Of a DNA stretch of 8,590 nucleotides, positions 7,301 through 8,590 are shown in pieces (within the stretch, counting starts at the first letter, position 1; every line of letters begins with the position of its first letter). The stretch is from Pseudomonadota bacterium (GTDB lineage: Bacteria; Pseudomonadota; Alphaproteobacteria; Caulobacterales; Aquidulcibacteraceae): positions 1 through 8,590 of the forward strand of contig JAEWNX010000256.1 in the NCBI GenBank assembly GCA_023461135.1, read 5' to 3'. The translations under genes and the position numbers were made by a program. The notes below the pieces were generated by a model, which was not told the DNA's origin, searched no databases, and saw nothing but the letters and a program-made list of their open reading frames with translations.

Positions 7301-7992
7301 GCCGCTTCCTTCGCTACGAACTCGACAATTACCTGCGCTCGCGCGGCGGGGAAGTGATCGAAGAGCTGCCGCTCATGCGCGTGGAGAACCAGGGCTACAT
7401 CCATTACCGCAAGGGCGGCGTGGTCATGTACTTCCTGCGCAACGAGATCGGGGAAGAGCGGGTGAACCGCGCCATGCAGCGGCTGCTCCAGGAGTACGGC
7501 TTCCGTGGTGCGCCCTATCCGCGCTCGCTCGATTTCGTCCGCATTCTACGCGAGGAGGTTGGCGACAATCCCGCGCAGCAAGCGCTCATCACCGATCTGT
7601 TCGAGCGCATCACGCTCTATGACGCCCGTGTCGTCTCTGCTTCCGCCGCCCAGCGCGCGGATGGCCGTTGGGACGTCACGATGGTTGTGGAGGCCCGCAA
7701 GCTCTACGCGGACGGCGAAGGCCAGGAGACCGAGGCGCCGCTCGGGGAAGAGTTCGAGGTCGGTGTCTTCACCGCCGAGCCCGGCGAAGGCGCGTTTTCG
7801 GCGGAGGACGTCATCGTGTTCGAGCGCCGTCCGATCCGCACCGGCCGCCAGACGGTCGTTTTCACCGTGGATCGGGAGCCGCGCTTCGCTGGGATCGACC
7901 CCTACAACAAGCGCATCGACCGCAACTCGGACGACAACGTGATGGCCGTGACGCGTAGCGGCGGGGGCGGTCGCGCGACGGCGCGAGAGTGA
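4351..7992 (+). CDS. ABC-2 permease fused to periplasmic M1-family zinc metallopeptidase
   Basis: A single 1213-residue membrane protein with two functions. The first half has two ABC-2 permease modules. Hydrophobic helices lie near 20-36, 59-79, 105-128, 143-169, 174-195 and 242-262, then a charged cytoplasmic linker (263-316), then 317-336, 352-372, 403-427, 438-462, 468-488, 515-539 and 561-583. Thirteen helices with a cytoplasmic N-terminus would place the remainder in the periplasm. Residues about 590-1213 form an M1 peptidase: HEVAH (zinc ligands H939 and H943, base E940), third zinc ligand E963 (MLSETF), the likely substrate-amine glutamate E910 (PYSEGLG, replacing the usual GAMEN) and proton-donor tyrosine Y1019 (HYRKGG). 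The C-terminus ends in a family-like DPYNKRIDRNSDDN (from residue 1183). The start ATG has GGGAG seven bases upstream. It forms an operon with the ATPase (16-base gap). The architecture is annotated in databases as ABC permease/M1 aminopeptidase, but its substrate and physiological role are not known to me. Function as exporter coupled to peptide trimming is inference. Confidence 0.93.
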   Translation: MFLDVASFELRYQLKSPVLWITFLLFFLLTFLAVTVPQVQIGSVGNAHINGPFAITQTTGIMAVFAQFAVVAFVAGVVIRDAETGFGPIIHATRVKKFAYLFGRFAGAFLACVIVLMSVPFAMIIGSFMPWLDAERLGPFVPWHYAYAFLIAGVPTLFLCASLFFALATATRSMMASYVGLVGFLVLYVVLSAVFDRPQYEDITALLEPYGLGALFQETRYWTAADRNTLLIPLSETYLANRAIWLGVSVLGLAGAYLMFSFSTKGVKKKRAMKEEESRAAPVHVQNAARQNFGGGAGLTQVWARARFEAGYVLSSPAFFVLMAIGLFNAGGALWFADEVTGNLTIYPVTMVMAQVLAGAFTIIPVIIATYYAGELVWRDREKRLHEIIDSTPARDWTFVAPKVLAITLVLAATIVVAVLTGMLIQVLKGFTAIEVGDYVFWYALPSLVFCFCIAALAVFFQAVSPHKFVGWGLMLLYLIATLVLSQLGFDHNIYLYATSPDMPLSEMNDNGLYWIGVAWFQAYWTVFALFLIVLAYSLWRRGADTRLLPRLRALPRRLSGVAGVLAATLLVVFAGLGGWIYYNTNVLNDYRSNVGTERWLANMERALLQYENAPQPTITDVTLRVDLYPRRQLAVAAGTYAIENRTAAALNELHLLWPEDLELDRVEIDGAQLTEDFAARSPAFPYQIWRFATPMQPGERREIRFTTRNERRGFRTNNVLTPINRNGTFVNDRALAPVLGFDRSILLQDRNVRARNGLPRELRMAGLEDESARAHHYLRHDSDWVNADITVSTDAGQIPIAPGYVVSDETADGRRTTRFRTDAPIMHFFSIQSADYEVARDRWNDVDLTIYHDRRHAYNVERMFRAMKVSFDVFTREFSPFQFRQMRILEFPAYATFAQSFANTVPYSEGLGFIARFDDARAAQETDKIDYVTYVTAHEVAHQWWAHQLIGADMQGSTMLSETFASYSALLVMEEIYGPDQVRRFLRYELDNYLRSRGGEVIEELPLMRVENQGYIHYRKGGVVMYFLRNEIGEERVNRAMQRLLQEYGFRGAPYPRSLDFVRILREEVGDNPAQQALITDLFERITLYDARVVSASAAQRADGRWDVTMVVEARKLYADGEGQETEAPLGEEFEVGVFTAEPGEGAFSAEDVIVFERRPIRTGRQTVVFTVDREPRFAGIDPYNKRIDRNSDDNVMAVTRSGGGGRATARE

Positions 7993-8028
7993 GCGCCGGA
8001 ACCGGGAGGCATATCGAGCGGCGCGGTC

Positions 8029-8062
8029 TGCATTTGCGCATTGGCACGATGCATTTTCGCAT
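8029..8062. repeat. Direct repeat, 13 bp twice at 21-bp spacing
   Basis: TGCATTTGCGCAT (8029-8041) and TGCATTTTCGCAT (8050-8062) differ at one base and are offset by exactly 21 bp, two helical turns. They lie 37-70 bases after the stop of the ABC/M1 gene. Each copy is itself partly symmetrical (TGC...GCA). They may be paired protein-binding sites; no adjacent promoter is obvious. Confidence 0.5.
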
Positions 8063-8269
8063 GGGTATGCCGTGCCCGCCAGGCGCCTTGGGGCAGAAGT
8101 TTTCGCGCCGAAGCGTCAGTTACACTCTGGCCGTCGCGCTGAAGGTTCATACGCGCGACAGGAGGGTTAATTCCGGGTCAGTCGTGGGCGCCAGATTGCG
8201 CGGGCAGGGTTGTCCATGCTGAGCCCGGCGCGCCTCACGGGACGATCATCCTTCGTTGCGAGAGCGCCG

Positions 8270-8319
8270 CTCGCCACATCCCCGCCTCGCTGAGCGATCA
8301 TGATCGCTGAGGTGGCGAG
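8270..8319. repeat. Nested inverted repeat in leader of the small hypothetical gene
   Basis: The outer arms CTCGCCAC (8270-8277) and GTGGCGAG (8312-8319) are perfect complements. Inside is the perfect 16-bp palindrome AGCGATCATGATCGCT (8293-8308), which extends with one mismatch to 8290-8311. The left side carries an unpaired stretch of about 12 bases (8278-8289). As RNA this would fold into a long bulged hairpin; as DNA the palindrome could be a dimer-binding site. No T-run follows, so a standard terminator is unlikely. Confidence 0.5.
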
Positions 8320-8334
8320 ATCGGGGGGACGCAA

Positions 8335-8353
8335 GCGCGGAGCGGTTCCGCGC
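8335..8353 (+). other. GC hairpin upstream of the small hypothetical gene
   Basis: GCGCGGA (8335-8341) and TCCGCGC (8347-8353) form a perfect 7-bp stem around the loop GCGGT. It lies 57 bases before the ATG at 8410 and just after the nested inverted repeat, so the two could form a structured 5' leader if transcription starts upstream. Confidence 0.4.
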
Positions 8354-8409
8354 CATCGGTTCGGGTGAATGAGCCTAGCCCGGGCTGCGTACAAAAGGTT
8401 GGTGGAAGG

Positions 8410-8590
8410 ATGGATCACGATTTCTGCAATTCCGACGGCGCTAGGCGCCTGAAGCAGCGGATCGAGGAATACTGGCGCGACCGCGGCTACGATGTCGACA
8501 TCAAGCTCGTGGAAGCAGGCTTTGTCGCCGCCATGCGCTCGGCGCGCACCGACGTGCGCAGCGACATGGTCAATGGTTTGCCGACGAAGC
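8410..8590 (+). CDS. Small protein of unknown function (3' end outside window)
   Basis: An open frame from ATG 8410 continues to the window edge, giving 60 residues with no stop. It starts MDHDFCNSDGARRLKQ, followed by an amphipathic, charged helix-like stretch (about 11-25), then YWRDRGYDVDIKLVEAGFV (21-39) and AMRSARTDVRSDMVNGLPTK (41-60). A purine-rich GGTGGAAGG immediately precedes the ATG and probably serves as ribosome site. There is no signal peptide or membrane helix, so it is probably cytoplasmic. The RSDMVNGLP ending resembles, from memory, short conserved hypothetical proteins of alphaproteobacteria; no function is recognised. The frame has normal codon use and an uninterrupted, protein-like composition, unlike the region before it. 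A structured leader (8270-8353) precedes it. Confidence 0.7.
   Translation, partial: MDHDFCNSDGARRLKQRIEEYWRDRGYDVDIKLVEAGFVAAMRSARTDVRSDMVNGLPTK

Larger units (their letters stand above)
7993..8409. other. 417-base gene-free region with repeats and dyads
   Basis: Neither strand has a frame with protein-like composition here. It holds a spaced direct repeat (8029-8062), an AGGAGGG (8160-8166) with no start codon at useful distance, a nested palindrome (8270-8319), a GC hairpin (8335-8353) and a 10-bp palindrome AGCCCGGGCT (8377-8386). No T-tailed terminator was found after the upstream gene. It probably contains the end of the exporter transcript and the promoter and leader of the gene at 8410. 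Confidence 0.6.

Noticed and set aside
8160..8166. AGGAGGG as a ribosome binding site of an unlisted small gene
   Set aside because: No ATG, GTG or TTG occurs at the right distance and no sustained coding frame follows.
7989..8222. Small plus-strand frame starting at GTG that overlaps the ABC/M1 stop (GTGA)
   Set aside because: The overlap is suggestive of coupling, but the 77-residue product has no protein-like pattern, and part of it merely translates the direct repeat at 8029-8062.

Overview
The window is high-GC DNA in which long antisense open frames shadow every real gene. Gene content and style (Fur-type iron-uptake genes with a Tat/lipoprotein binding protein, TTGACG-like -35 elements, an ABC exporter fused to an M1 peptidase) suggest an alphaproteobacterium, probably of the Caulobacterales/Hyphomonadaceae type. 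The lineage is an inference; no rRNA or other marker gene is present.

Left arm (1-2094, minus strand): a ferric-iron ABC importer. The binding protein (FbpA/FutA class, 2056 to 1025) begins at an apparent CTG codon and carries a Tat-like lipoprotein signal. It overlaps by 10 bases the GTG start of the membrane permease (FbpB class, from 1034), which runs off the left edge. A Fur-box-like dyad (2078-2094) lies just upstream of the binding protein. The ATPase subunit is not in the window. Binding protein and permease together would bring Fe(III) from periplasm to cytoplasm under iron control.

Middle (2141-3316, plus strand): a complete tRNA-Val(CAC) with encoded CCA, followed 19 bases later by a histone-deacetylase-superfamily gene (acetylpolyamine amidohydrolase type). 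That gene is split by a one-base frameshift near 2540, although all catalytic residues are intact downstream of it.

Right arm (3351-7992, plus strand): a two-gene exporter operon. It holds an ABC-2 ATPase and, 16 bases later, a 1213-residue fusion of a two-module ABC-2 permease (about 13 membrane helices) to a periplasmic M1 zinc metallopeptidase domain with HEVAH motif. Upstream are two dyads of the same design (ATATCG-N5-CGATAT type, centres 41 bp apart) around a TTGACG element, and a strong GC hairpin touching the ATPase start codon. These suggest specific transcriptional, and perhaps translational, control.

Right end (7993-8590): about 417 bases without a credible gene but rich in repeats and dyads, then the start of a small protein of unknown function (8410 onward) cut by the window edge.
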